Shown here: positions 50,440 to 59,553 of the stretch, one piece after another
Layout: each line of letters opens with the position of its first letter
How positions within the stretch are numbered: the stretch's first letter is position 1
Source: Aequorivita sp. CIP111184
Lineage (GTDB): Bacteria > Bacteroidota > Bacteroidia > Flavobacteriales > Flavobacteriaceae
Reading direction: 5' to 3'
Length of the DNA stretch: 64,000 nucleotides
Assembly (NCBI RefSeq): GCF_900489465.1
Contig: NZ_UEFQ01000028.1
Coordinates: 124,001 to 188,000, forward strand
The notes under the pieces: generated by a model
What the model saw: only the letters and a program-made list of their open reading frames with translations
Databases searched by the model: none
Told to the model about the DNA's origin: nothing
Program-made: the position numbers and the translations under genes

Positions 50440-50686
50440 TGTGAAGTTGTTTTAAAAATTTGTTAAGCACTTTTACTTTTAGTAATTGAGTGCGTTACTT
50501 TAAAATAGTAGTTTTTAATGAAAAACTATTATTTCATATTCAGTATTAAAAAATGTCTGGTTTGGTTTCAAAGTAAATTATCAGTAGGTTTTTCAGTTTT
50601 TAAGGAAACTATAGTATAATTTTATCTTTGTACCCGTAAATTTACGAATAATCTTTGGGCTATGCCATTTTCTTCACAAAAGACTT
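50440..50686. other. intergenic region with one promoter element
   Basis: About 250 AT-rich bases between divergent genes. The only feature I can support is TATCTTTG at 50623-50630, a TAnnTTTG element 57 bases before the hydrolase ATG. No small ORF or RNA was evident. Confidence 0.45.
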
Positions 50687-51346
50687 ATGAATTCTGAAAA
50701 AACACACGTTTATTTTGTTCCCGGAATGGCTGCCGGTAGTGAAATTTTTAGGAACATCAAATTTCCCGAAAACTATAAAATCCATATTTTGGAATGGTTG
50801 ATTCCAGAGAAAGATGAAAACCTGGAGGCTTACGCTAAAAGAATGGCGATAGAAGTAAAGGAAAAAGATGCAATATTGATTGGAGTTTCCTTTGGGGGCG
50901 TTGTTGTTCAAGAAATGAATCATTTTTTAAAATTGAGAAAACTGATAATCATTTCCAGCGTAAAAACACGAAATGAACTGCCGCGGCGCATGAAACTTGC
51001 AAGTCTGACCAAAGCTTATAAACTTATTCCCACCAGTTTGGTTTTAAGTGCAGAAGATTTAACCAAGTTTTCCGTTGGTCCAAAATCAAAAAAGAGATTG
51101 GCGATGTATCAGGAATATCTTCACGTACGCAACAAACAATATCTAGATTGGGCACTTGAAAAAATGGTGACTTGGAACCAAAAGGAAAAAATTGAAAATA
51201 TCATTCATATTCACGGCGAAAAAGATATGGTTTTCCCCATAAAATATATTGATGAATGTAAAGTTATTAAAGGGGGAACACATATAATGATTTTGAACAA
51301 AGGCAAGGAAATCTCAAAAAAACTGGTAGAAATATTTGAGGAATAA
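50687..51346 (+). CDS. alpha/beta hydrolase
   Basis: A 219-residue cytosolic hydrolase with VYFVPGMAAGSEIF (oxyanion region), the nucleophile elbow LIGVSFGGVVVQEM (GxSxG), and a C-terminal HIHGEKDMVFP and GGTHIMI supplying Asp and His of the triad. The substrate is unknown. It has its own TAnnTTTG element and precedes a lytic transglycosylase on the same strand. Confidence 0.88.
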   Translation: MNSEKTHVYFVPGMAAGSEIFRNIKFPENYKIHILEWLIPEKDENLEAYAKRMAIEVKEKDAILIGVSFGGVVVQEMNHFLKLRKLIIISSVKTRNELPRRMKLASLTKAYKLIPTSLVLSAEDLTKFSVGPKSKKRLAMYQEYLHVRNKQYLDWALEKMVTWNQKEKIENIIHIHGEKDMVFPIKYIDECKVIKGGTHIMILNKGKEISKKLVEIFEE

Positions 51347-51405
51347 TTTTTGCTTTTCTATTGAAAAATAGCATTATTAAGTATCTTTATTAAAAATTAG
51401 ATTAT

Positions 51406-52326
51406 ATGAAGACGATAGGTAAAATAGGCTTGGGAATAGCGGTTTTGACAGTTTGTGCATTAAGCATTCACGCAGTGCAAGATGCTCCAACTGATGAGAA
51501 TTTTGAAAAGAAATTGGTAAATGATTATAATGTATATGCATTGCCTTTGCCAGAAAAAATGGATTTTGCGGGTGAAGCCGTTCCACTTCAAAATCCAGAT
51601 ATTCGCGAGCGAATGGATAGAGAGTTGTTAGTAAATACCTATTGGCAATCCAATGGACTTTTGCTTTTTAAAAGAGCCAATAAATATTTTCCGCTAATTG
51701 AGCCTTTATTGAAAAAATATGGTTTGCCAGACGATTTTAAATATTTGGCGGTAGCTGAAAGCGGTTTGGAATATACCAGCTCTCCTGCAGGAGCCTCTGG
51801 CATTTGGCATTTTATGAAGGGTACGGGCTTGGAATACGGCCTTGAAATCAATGATTATGTTGATGAGCGCTACAATCTTGAAAAAGCAACAATGGTTGCG
51901 GCAGAATATTTAAAAAGTGCCAAAAACAAATTTGGAAGTTGGACCATGGCAGCCGCATCTTATAATGCAGGAGTAGGGGGAATGAACAAGCAAATAAACA
52001 GACAAAAAGAAACCAGTTATTACGATTTACTTTTAAATGATGAAACAAGTCGCTACGTTTTTAGAATAATGGCTTTGAAGGAAATTATGACTCATCCGCA
52101 GCAATATGGATTTAATTTTAGAGAAAAGGATCTCTACTCAAGCATCCCTACATTTAAAGTAAAAGTAGATACTCCTGTTGATGATTGGGCTGAGTGGGTA
52201 AAACCTTATGGTATTAATTATAAAATCCTCAAACTTCACAATCCTTGGCTTCGCGATACTTTTTTGAAAAATTCTTCTGGGAAAGAATATTTTATAGAAA
52301 TTCCTGAAAAAGGATACTATAACTAA
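51406..52326 (+). CDS. lytic transglycosylase domain protein (MltD-like)
   Basis: A 306-residue exported protein with a signal peptide (IGLGIAVLTVCALSIHAVQ). The goose-type lysozyme/SLT domain shows AVAESGLEYTSSPAGASGIW with the catalytic Glu, YNLEKATMVAAEYLK and MAAASYNAGVGGM. It cleaves peptidoglycan glycan strands with 1,6-anhydro products. LysM repeats of full MltD are absent. A strong bidirectional terminator follows. Confidence 0.93.
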   Translation: MKTIGKIGLGIAVLTVCALSIHAVQDAPTDENFEKKLVNDYNVYALPLPEKMDFAGEAVPLQNPDIRERMDRELLVNTYWQSNGLLLFKRANKYFPLIEPLLKKYGLPDDFKYLAVAESGLEYTSSPAGASGIWHFMKGTGLEYGLEINDYVDERYNLEKATMVAAEYLKSAKNKFGSWTMAAASYNAGVGGMNKQINRQKETSYYDLLLNDETSRYVFRIMALKEIMTHPQQYGFNFREKDLYSSIPTFKVKVDTPVDDWAEWVKPYGINYKILKLHNPWLRDTFLKNSSGKEYFIEIPEKGYYN

Positions 52327-52344
52327 AACTAAAATATTTATAAA

Positions 52345-52377
52345 AAAACCCGTAAAATTTTAAATTTTACGGGTTTT
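52345..52377. terminator. bidirectional terminator
   Basis: AAAACCCGTAAAAT (52345-52358) pairs with ATTTTACGGGTTTT (52364-52377) around a 5-base loop, with A and T runs on the flanks. The stop codon of the convergent TlpA-like gene (52367-52369) lies in the right arm. Confidence 0.88.
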
Positions 52378-53074
52378 GTTTTGATGCAAGATGTTCTTTT
52401 TCTTCACCTCCAGAGTTTTTTAGTAACGATATTCCATTTAGGAATGAATTATAGTTCAGCTCAAAAGAAATTTCATATTTTTCGTTGTAGGGATGAAGTA
52501 CACCGCGCCTTACATCAACAATGCGTTTATTTTCATCAATAAAAAAAGAAGTTGGAAAACCGAGACTGTGTTTCATTATTTCCACAATATGGTCATTGGT
52601 GTTTTCCTTTTCATCCACATAAATAATGTTTATTTTGCTGGAGTACTCGCGTGCTGATTTTCGAACATTTTCTTTGGAATCCCAAAAAAGGACAACAAAA
52701 TCAATGTCTTTATAATACTTTTCAGCAATTTCATTCAAAGCAGGAATTTCACCTACACCCGGTGTACACCAAGAAGCGTAAGTCATTAAAAAAACAGGCT
52801 TTTCAAATTTGTAAAGCTCAATTTTTTTTCCTGAAAATTTTCTAACTTTAAAATTGTCGAGATAACTTCCGTTCACCACATTATTTATAAGGGAATCGAA
52901 TAGAAATTCTGCACGCTCAAAATCTCGATCTGCATATGCATCTTGAGAATTTTTGACGTACTTTTTAATATTTCTACCAATAGCTTCAGAAAAGAAAGAG
53001 CTTTGCTCGATCTGTGACTGCGCTGTAATAGTAATAAATAGGAAAAGATAAAGTAGTTTTCTACCCATAAGCAT
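52367..53074 (-). CDS. TlpA-like thioredoxin-fold protein with a single active-site cysteine
   Basis: A 235-residue exported protein (signal peptide about 1-21) with an N-terminal helical part and a thioredoxin-fold domain from about residue 80. The active site reads ASWCTPGVGEIP: C103 is kept, but the second Cys of WCxxC is G106. The cis-Pro loop (LGFPTSFFID) is intact. Without a resolving Cys it cannot act as an ordinary disulfide reductase; a peroxidase-like, mixed-disulfide or structural role is possible. Start ATG 53074 or two codons later. Confidence 0.87.
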   Translation of the reverse strand: MLMGRKLLYLFLFITITAQSQIEQSSFFSEAIGRNIKKYVKNSQDAYADRDFERAEFLFDSLINNVVNGSYLDNFKVRKFSGKKIELYKFEKPVFLMTYASWCTPGVGEIPALNEIAEKYYKDIDFVVLFWDSKENVRKSAREYSSKINIIYVDEKENTNDHIVEIMKHSLGFPTSFFIDENKRIVDVRRGVLHPYNEKYEISFELNYNSFLNGISLLKNSGGEEKEHLASKQNP

Positions 53075-53185
53075 AAGCTTTGGGCAAAGTTAATGTAGTT
53101 CTGATTCTTATAATGAGCTATTCGACAAATAGTTATAAAAATCGTTGAAATGCATAATAGGCTAAATGCTTTTCAGGGAATGAGT

Positions 53186-53752
53186 TTAAAACCTTCTTCC
53201 GCCACGGCCACTGCGTCCAAATTGCTGTTTCGGCTGCCCCATTTTTTTCATTTGTTGCTGCATCATTTTTATTTGTTCATCCAGCATACCATGATTATCA
53301 AGTTTTTTTGCTTCGGCAAGTAATAAATCAGCCTCTCTTTTACGATTCTTCGTCATTGAAATACCCGCCAAATTCAATTTGGTCATTGCCATATCTGCAG
53401 ACATATTCAAACCAAGTTTTTCAGCTTTCTTAAAGTATTTTTCTGCCTCAACCATATTGGTTTGAGAAACCATTAAACCATTCAGATAATTGTAATAACC
53501 TTCCTGTTTAGGAACTAATGCAGCACTTGGATTGCCAATTTTATCAAGCCATCTTTTGGCTCCAGGAAAATCTTGCTTACGAAGGCGAAGAAAGGCTAGC
53601 AATATGATTTCGTTTTTGAAATAGAGAAAAACAAATATCAAAGAAAGCAAAATAAGCATAATACCGTTGCCAATATTTGTTTCTGTGAATTGCCAAACTG
53701 CCGCTCCTATTACCAGCGCGGACAAAACTAATTTTATATTTTTATTGAACAT
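53186..53752 (-). CDS. membrane protein with TPR-like cytosolic domain
   Basis: A 188-residue protein with two N-terminal helices (about 8-24 and 28-44), then helical repeats resembling TPRs (YLNGLMVSQTNMVEAEKYFKKAEKLG, KLNLAGISMTKNRKREADLLLAEAKKL) and a C-terminal Gln/Met- and Gly/Arg-rich tail ending GRSGRGGRRF. Family not recognised with certainty; related flavobacterial proteins carry a DUF2892 label. Monocistronic on the minus strand. Confidence 0.75.
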   Translation of the reverse strand: MFNKNIKLVLSALVIGAAVWQFTETNIGNGIMLILLSLIFVFLYFKNEIILLAFLRLRKQDFPGAKRWLDKIGNPSAALVPKQEGYYNYLNGLMVSQTNMVEAEKYFKKAEKLGLNMSADMAMTKLNLAGISMTKNRKREADLLLAEAKKLDNHGMLDEQIKMMQQQMKKMGQPKQQFGRSGRGGRRF

Positions 53753-53928
53753 GGATCATCTTTAAAATGGCCTGCAAAGGTATAAAAACTAAATCCTTTT
53801 TAGTAGATTTTGTATTGTTCTGAAAGAATTATTTTTCTAAAATTGAAACAAACAGAATGAAAGGAGCTATTAAATATTTAAGTATTACTTCATAACGTAA
53901 AACTTTGCTTATTTTTTTTCAAAAAAGG

Positions 53929-53959
53929 TTTGCCTAAGTGAAAACTTGTTGTATTTTTG
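53929..53959 (+). promoter_or_regulatory. promoter of rpmH
   Basis: TTTG (53929-53932), 19 bases, then TATTTTTG (53952-53959): a full match to the Bacteroidetes consensus, with a 55-base leader before the rpmH ATG. Confidence 0.85.
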
Positions 53960-54019
53960 CACCCGACTTTGAAGAAAGGTCACCAAACAAAGATATTACA
54001 GAAGTTAAAGAATAAGAAA

Positions 54020-54181
54020 ATGAGCAAAAGAACATTTCAGCCATCAAAAAGAAAAAGAAGAAACAAACACGGTTTTAGAGAGCGTATGGCTTCTGTAAAC
54101 GGAAGAAAGGTTTTGGCTGCCCGCAGAGCGAAAGGCAGAAAGAAACTATCTGTATCTACTGAATCCCGTCACAAAAAATAA
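54020..54181 (+). CDS. rpmH: 50S ribosomal protein L34
   Basis: A 53-residue, highly basic L34: [20 protein letters not shown], then [22 protein letters not shown]. The frame extends upstream to 53957 but that part overlaps the promoter; ATG 54020 is the family start. In many bacteria rpmH neighbours dnaA and rnpA; here it stands alone before carB. Confidence 0.97.
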   Translation: MSKRTFQPSKRKRRNKHGFRERMASVNGRKVLAARRAKGRKKLSVSTESRHKK

Positions 54182-54200
54182 TGTTGATAAATTTTATATA

Positions 54201-54236
54201 AAAGGTGTTGTTTAACTAAGCAACACCTTTTTTTTA
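54201..54236 (+). terminator. terminator after rpmH
   Basis: AAAGGTGTTG (54201-54210) pairs with CAACACCTTT (54221-54230), followed by a run of T. The carB promoter element begins 16 bases further on. Confidence 0.88.
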
Positions 54237-54251
54237 TACCCGAACGCGTCG

Positions 54252-54259
54252 TAATTTTG
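54252..54259 (+). promoter_or_regulatory. -7 promoter element of carB
   Basis: TAATTTTG matches TAnnTTTG, 23 bases before the carB ATG. Its -33 region falls in the T run of the rpmH terminator, where no clear TTG is seen. Confidence 0.6.
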
Positions 54260-54281
54260 CAACACCAAAAAAGTAAAAGAA

Positions 54282-57134
54282 ATGCCTAAAAATCTCTCCA
54301 TTAAATCAGTCTTAATTATTGGCTCTGGGCCTATTGTTATTGGTCAAGCGTGTGAGTTTGATTATGCCGGTTCCCAATCGTTACGCTCATTGCGTGAAGA
54401 TGGAATTGAAACGGTATTAATTAACAGCAATCCCGCAACAATTATGACCGACCCATCTATGGCCGATCATATTTATCTTTTGCCGCTTACCACAAAATCA
54501 TTAGTGCAAATTTTAAAGGAGCACCCGCAAATTGATGCAGTTTTGCCAACCATGGGAGGACAGACAGCGCTTAACCTTTGTATTGAAGCCGATGAAAAAG
54601 GAATTTGGAAAGATTTTGGCGTAAAATTAATAGGGGTAGATATTGACGCAATAAATATTACCGAAGACCGCGAACAGTTTAGAGGTTTGATGGAAAAGAT
54701 AGGGGTGGGTATGGCACCACAAGCCACTGCGAATTCCTATCTGCAAGGAAAAGAAATTGCGCAACAATTTGGTTTCCCATTGGTTATTAGGGCTTCCTAT
54801 ACTTTGGGAGGCGCTGGTGCTTCTATAGTTTATAAAGAAGAGGATTTTGACGAACTATTATCATACGGATTGGAAATTTCGCCAATCCATGAAGTGATGA
54901 TAGATAAGGCAATGATGGGATGGAAGGAATATGAACTTGAACTTCTTCGCGATAAAAATGATAATGTTGTTATTATATGTGCCATAGAAAATATGGACCC
55001 GATGGGAATTCATACGGGTGATTCTATAACTGTTGCTCCCGCAATGACACTTAACGACCGAACGTACCAAAAAATGCGTGATATGGCAATCCTTATGATG
55101 CGCAGTATTGGTGACTTTGCTGGTGGTTGTAACGTTCAGTTTGCGGTAAGCCCAGATGAAAATGAAGAAATTATTGCCATCGAAATAAATCCTCGAGTAT
55201 CTCGATCATCAGCTTTGGCTTCAAAGGCAACAGGATATCCTATTGCAAAAATTGCTACAAAATTAGCTATTGGGTATAATTTGGACGAGTTGAAAAACCA
55301 AATTACCAAGTCAACTTCGGCACTATTTGAGCCAACTTTAGATTACGTAATCGTAAAAATTCCACGTTGGAATTTTGACAAGTTCGAAGGATCAGACAGA
55401 ACCTTAGGACTTCAAATGAAATCTGTGGGGGAAGTTATGGGAATTGGCCGTTCGTTTCAGGAAGCGCTTCATAAGGCGACACAATCGCTAGAAATAAAAA
55501 GAAATGGAATTGGCGCCGACGGAAAAAGCTATACCAATTACGAACAGATTCTCGATAAACTTAAAAATGCAAGTTGGGACCGTGTTTTCGTAATCTATGA
55601 TGCAATTCAGATTGGAATTCCTTTAAGTAGAATTCACGAAATCACTAAAATTGATATGTGGTTCCTTCGTCAATACGAAGAACTATATTTATTAGAAAAA
55701 GAAATTTCAAAATATACTTTAGATACACTTCCGAGGGAATTGCTTTTAGAGGCTAAACAAAAAGGATACGGCGACAGACAGATTGCACATATGCTGAAAT
55801 GTTTGGAAAGCCAGATTTATAAAAAACGTGAGGAAATGAATATTCAGCGCGTTTATAAATTGGTTGATACCTGTGCCGCTGAATTCAAAGCGGAAACACC
55901 TTATTATTATTCTACTTTTGAAAATGAAATCCAGCTTGAAGGTGAAAAACCCTATTCAGAAAATGATAGCGTTGTAACCGAAAAGAAAAAAATAATCGTA
56001 CTCGGTTCGGGTCCAAACAGAATAGGGCAGGGCATTGAGTTTGATTACTGCTGTGTGCACGGCGTTTTAGCGGCTGCGGAATGTGGTTACGAAACAATAA
56101 TGATAAACTGTAACCCTGAGACGGTTTCCACAGATTTTGACGTTGCGGACAAACTTTACTTTGAGCCTGTTTTTTGGGAACATATTTACGACATCATCCG
56201 TCACGAAAAACCCGAAGGCGTAATTGTACAGTTAGGTGGACAAACAGCCTTGAAATTGGCAGAAAAACTTGACAGATACGGAATAAAAATTATCGGGACT
56301 ACCTACAAATCGTTGGATCTAGCCGAAGATCGCGGGAGCTTTTCAAATATTTTAAAAGAAAACAATATTCCCTATCCAGAATTTGGAGTAGCTGAAACAA
56401 CTGAGGAAGCTCTAGCTTTAGCTGATAAACTAGATTTTCCGTTGTTGATTCGCCCTTCTTATGTTTTGGGTGGACAGGGAATGAAGATTGTAATTAACAA
56501 AAAGGAATTGGAAGAACACGTTGTAGATTTGCTTCGAAAAATTCCAAATAACAAGTTATTGCTAGATCACTATCTAGACGGTGCCATTGAGGCTGAAGCA
56601 GATGCCATTTGTGATGGTGAAAATGTATATATTATTGGAATAATGGAACACATTGAACCTTGCGGAATCCATTCCGGAGATTCAAATGCAACGTTGCCTC
56701 CTTTCAATATTGGTGAGTTTGTGATGCAGCAGATAAAAGACCACACGATTAAAATAGCAAAATCATTAAATACAGTGGGGCTAATAAACGTACAGTTTGC
56801 TATAAAGGATGATATCGTATATATTATTGAAGCCAATCCACGGGCTTCGCGTACGGTTCCATTTATAGCAAAAGCTTATGGAGAGCCTTATGTAAACTAT
56901 GCTACGAAAGTAATGCTGGGCCACAATAAGGTAACTGATTTTGATTTTAATCCGAAGTTAGAAGGTTTTGCAATCAAGCAACCAGTATTTAGTTTCAACA
57001 AATTTCCAAACGTTAATAAACAATTGGGACCAGAAATGAAAAGTACGGGTGAAAGCATATTGTTTATTGACAGTTTGAAAGATGATGCTTTTTATGATTT
57101 ATACGCGAGAAGAAAAATGTATCTAAGCAAATAA
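54282..57134 (+). CDS. carB: carbamoyl-phosphate synthase large chain, lacking the allosteric domain
   Basis: CarB makes carbamoyl phosphate from bicarbonate, ATP and ammonia from CarA, for pyrimidines and arginine. Two ATP-grasp halves are intact: IGSGPIVIGQACEFDYAGSQ and LGGAGASIVYKEED in the first, LGSGPNRIGQGIEFDYCC and GGQGMKIV in the second. At 950 residues it is about 120 shorter than E. coli CarB (1073): it stops soon after GPEMKSTGES, so the C-terminal MGS-like domain that binds UMP and ornithine is missing. Flavobacterial CarB of about this length is, as I remember, common. carA is not adjacent. Confidence 0.96.
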   Translation: MPKNLSIKSVLIIGSGPIVIGQACEFDYAGSQSLRSLREDGIETVLINSNPATIMTDPSMADHIYLLPLTTKSLVQILKEHPQIDAVLPTMGGQTALNLCIEADEKGIWKDFGVKLIGVDIDAINITEDREQFRGLMEKIGVGMAPQATANSYLQGKEIAQQFGFPLVIRASYTLGGAGASIVYKEEDFDELLSYGLEISPIHEVMIDKAMMGWKEYELELLRDKNDNVVIICAIENMDPMGIHTGDSITVAPAMTLNDRTYQKMRDMAILMMRSIGDFAGGCNVQFAVSPDENEEIIAIEINPRVSRSSALASKATGYPIAKIATKLAIGYNLDELKNQITKSTSALFEPTLDYVIVKIPRWNFDKFEGSDRTLGLQMKSVGEVMGIGRSFQEALHKATQSLEIKRNGIGADGKSYTNYEQILDKLKNASWDRVFVIYDAIQIGIPLSRIHEITKIDMWFLRQYEELYLLEKEISKYTLDTLPRELLLEAKQKGYGDRQIAHMLKCLESQIYKKREEMNIQRVYKLVDTCAAEFKAETPYYYSTFENEIQLEGEKPYSENDSVVTEKKKIIVLGSGPNRIGQGIEFDYCCVHGVLAAAECGYETIMINCNPETVSTDFDVADKLYFEPVFWEHIYDIIRHEKPEGVIVQLGGQTALKLAEKLDRYGIKIIGTTYKSLDLAEDRGSFSNILKENNIPYPEFGVAETTEEALALADKLDFPLLIRPSYVLGGQGMKIVINKKELEEHVVDLLRKIPNNKLLLDHYLDGAIEAEADAICDGENVYIIGIMEHIEPCGIHSGDSNATLPPFNIGEFVMQQIKDHTIKIAKSLNTVGLINVQFAIKDDIVYIIEANPRASRTVPFIAKAYGEPYVNYATKVMLGHNKVTDFDFNPKLEGFAIKQPVFSFNKFPNVNKQLGPEMKSTGESILFIDSLKDDAFYDLYARRKMYLSK

Positions 57135-57214
57135 TTTGACATTTTAATTATTGCTGGATTTTGTGTTAATTTTTTTTCGTAAATTTAAATAACTAACCTA
57201 CTAACACTTCATTA

Positions 57215-57790
57215 ATGAAAAAAATTACTTTATTCCTTTGTTTTATTGCAATGAACATTCTCTCTGCGCAGAATGTTTTTGAGATTGCATGGGGGCAAGG
57301 CATAAATGAATCTGTAGCCAGTCCCACAATTGAAGTGGGCGATACAGTACTTTGGACCTGGATAAATGGGTCGCAAAAAAGTGTTTCAGCACTTCCAAAC
57401 GGAACTGAAAATTTTGATAGTGGTTCCCTTAAGGGAATCAACAATGAGTTTTCATATACTTTTTCGAAAACTGGAGTTACTGAATATCAAAATGATTCAG
57501 ATCCATCCATGCGCGGTAAAGTAACTGTTGTTGGCAAACTTTCAACGGAAGATAAGTTTGTGAAAAATCTAAATTTTTATCCCAATCCTGTAAGAAACGA
57601 TTTGACTATATCTTCACTTTTTAAAATTGACAATTATCAAATCTTTAATGTTTTAGGAACGCTCGTTTCTCAAGGAAAAGGCTCAGGAAATTATACACAA
57701 GTGGATATGAGCAGGCTAAACAGCGGTTTGTATTTTGTAAAAGTTACTTCAAACAGTATGCAAACCACTTTAAAAATCGCTAAAAAGTAA
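57215..57790 (+). CDS. secreted cupredoxin-like protein with type IX sorting domain
   Basis: A 191-residue protein with a signal peptide (1-19), a plastocyanin/azurin-like domain (about 20-107: VASPTIEVGDTVLWTWING, FSYTFSKTG) and a C-terminal type A sorting domain (NFYPNPVRNDLTIS ... GLYFVKV). The copper ligands look lost: the N-terminal His position reads GSQKSV (54-55) and the C-x-x-H loop reads YQNDSDPSM, with only M99 kept. It is thus probably a copper-free relative on the cell surface. Confidence 0.82.
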   Translation: MKKITLFLCFIAMNILSAQNVFEIAWGQGINESVASPTIEVGDTVLWTWINGSQKSVSALPNGTENFDSGSLKGINNEFSYTFSKTGVTEYQNDSDPSMRGKVTVVGKLSTEDKFVKNLNFYPNPVRNDLTISSLFKIDNYQIFNVLGTLVSQGKGSGNYTQVDMSRLNSGLYFVKVTSNSMQTTLKIAKK

Positions 57791-57821
57791 TTCTTTATAT
57801 TTCGTATTTGAATGCTCTCTT

Positions 57822-58190
57822 TTAATTTCTGTTAAAGTGAGGAGAATTTTCTTGTTCCACTTCAGTGATGAAATATTTGGTTTCTCCCCAAATTGCAAAA
57901 GATGCAAAACGCTCCACATAAGTAACTTTTACATAGCTACCCTGAAAATCTTTTAGCTTCTCTATTACATCCTTATCTTGGTCTAAAACGGAGAATGAAA
58001 AAATCTGTGCACCACTTATACCTTGGCTTATTTCGCCTTCCCAAGTTTTAATGACAACACCGCGATGGCTGAATTTTATGAGTTCCCCAGCACGTGTACC
58101 TTCACTATACGGAACGTAATATATAAATGCAAAATAAAGCAGGTAAAGTGCCAAAAGGCTTCCAAGGATAATGAATAGAATTTTTTTCAT
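57822..58190 (-). CDS. small membrane-anchored protein, 122 aa
   Basis: One N-terminal helix (about 4-27) is followed by an exposed beta-rich domain (ELIKFSHRGVVIKTWEGEISQG, FSFSVLDQDKDVIEKL, GSYVKVTYVERFA). Flavobacterial relatives are often mislabelled 6-phosphogluconate dehydrogenase; nothing here supports that. It starts two bases after the rmuC stop and is probably the last gene of that operon. Confidence 0.78.
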   Translation of the reverse strand: MKKILFIILGSLLALYLLYFAFIYYVPYSEGTRAGELIKFSHRGVVIKTWEGEISQGISGAQIFSFSVLDQDKDVIEKLKDFQGSYVKVTYVERFASFAIWGETKYFITEVEQENSPHFNRN

Positions 58191-58192
58191 AG

Positions 58193-59527
58193 TTAATTTT
58201 TTAGAAGCTTCTCATTGTCATTATCGTCTCTTTTAAGTAATTTTTCGTCAATATTTTTACTGGTAATAGCACCTAATTTACGAAGTTTTTCTACTCTTCT
58301 TACTAGATTGCCTTTTCCTTCCAATTTTATTAATGCATTGTCAAAAGAGCCTTGAACAGTTCCCAATTGTTTTCTTATTTTATTTAATTCATCTAAAAGC
58401 CCAACGAAAGAATCATATAATCTTCCAGCCTCTGTTGCTATTTCGAGTGTATTCTTTTTCTGATTGTCATTTTCCCACAAATTTTCAACCAGACGCAATG
58501 CTGCTAAAAGCGTAGATGGTGTTACAATCATTACCTTTCTTTTGAATGCTTCTTGATACAAATTTTTCTGATTAGCGACTGCAATAGCAAAAGCAGGTTC
58601 AATGGGAACGAACATAAAAATTGTATCTGGGCTCTCGTTTATGGCGTGATAGTATTTCTTTTCACTTAAAGTAACAATGTGGCGTTTAATAGAGTCAATA
58701 TGATCTTTTAGATATTTTCTTTTAATATCTTCATTTTCTTCGGAAACGTATCTTTCAAAATCGGTCAAGGAAACTTTACTATCAATTATCATTTTTTTTC
58801 CGTCCGGCAAATGAATAATAACGTCTGTTTGCAGTTTACCGCCATCAGGGTTATCGTGACTGTCCTGAATGGTATATTCTCTTCCTTTTTCCAAGCCGGA
58901 TTCTTCCAAGACTCTGGACAAAATCATTTCTCCCCAATTTCCTTGAATTTTAGAATCTCCTTTTAATGCCTTGGTAAGATTATCGGCTTCTTGGCTTATT
59001 TTAATATTCTGCTCGTTCAAAAACTGTAGCTGTTTGCCTAATTCAGCATGTGTTCTAATAAAATCTACATTGTTTTTTCCAACCTTTTCTTCAAACTCCT
59101 TGATTTTTTCATTCAAAGGTTTTAATATATTTTCAATATTCTTTTTATTGGAGTCTGTAAATACCTCTGTTTTATCAATCAAAATTTTATTGGCTAGGTT
59201 TTCAAATTTATCTTTAAAGTCCTTTTCAAAATTTTGAAATCGTTCTTTTTCCTTTTCAAGTTCGGTATAAAGTGCAGCGTATTCAGCACTTTGCTTTGAA
59301 AGTTTCATATTTACCTGTTCTTTTTCTTTTTGCAAAACATCTTTTTCCGATGTTAAAATGACCAACCGTTCAGTAAGTTTTTCTTCCTGTAACAAAGTAT
59401 TTTGAAGGCGTTCCTCTAATCTACTGGTTTCTGTTTTGTTTTTTAAACGTGCAAACAGATTGCCAATAAAAGCCCCAATCAATAAACAGATAGCAGCAAG
59501 TAAAAGGAATAGAAAAGTTTCGTTCAT
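58193..59527 (-). CDS. rmuC: DNA recombination protein RmuC
   Basis: A 444-residue protein with one N-terminal helix, a long coiled coil (about 28-125, Glu/Lys/Leu-rich) and the RmuC nuclease-like domain: KGDSKIQGNWGEMILSRVLEESGL, TDVIIHLPDGKKMIIDSKVSL, MFVPIEPAFAIA and TPSTLLAALRLVENLW. RmuC limits inversions at short inverted repeats. It follows the ABC ATPase gene by 26 bases. Confidence 0.94.
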   Translation of the reverse strand: MNETFLFLLLAAICLLIGAFIGNLFARLKNKTETSRLEERLQNTLLQEEKLTERLVILTSEKDVLQKEKEQVNMKLSKQSAEYAALYTELEKEKERFQNFEKDFKDKFENLANKILIDKTEVFTDSNKKNIENILKPLNEKIKEFEEKVGKNNVDFIRTHAELGKQLQFLNEQNIKISQEADNLTKALKGDSKIQGNWGEMILSRVLEESGLEKGREYTIQDSHDNPDGGKLQTDVIIHLPDGKKMIIDSKVSLTDFERYVSEENEDIKRKYLKDHIDSIKRHIVTLSEKKYYHAINESPDTIFMFVPIEPAFAIAVANQKNLYQEAFKRKVMIVTPSTLLAALRLVENLWENDNQKKNTLEIATEAGRLYDSFVGLLDELNKIRKQLGTVQGSFDNALIKLEGKGNLVRRVEKLRKLGAITSKNIDEKLLKRDDNDNEKLLKN

Positions 59528-59553
59528 TGCAATAGATTTTAAAGTAAATATAA

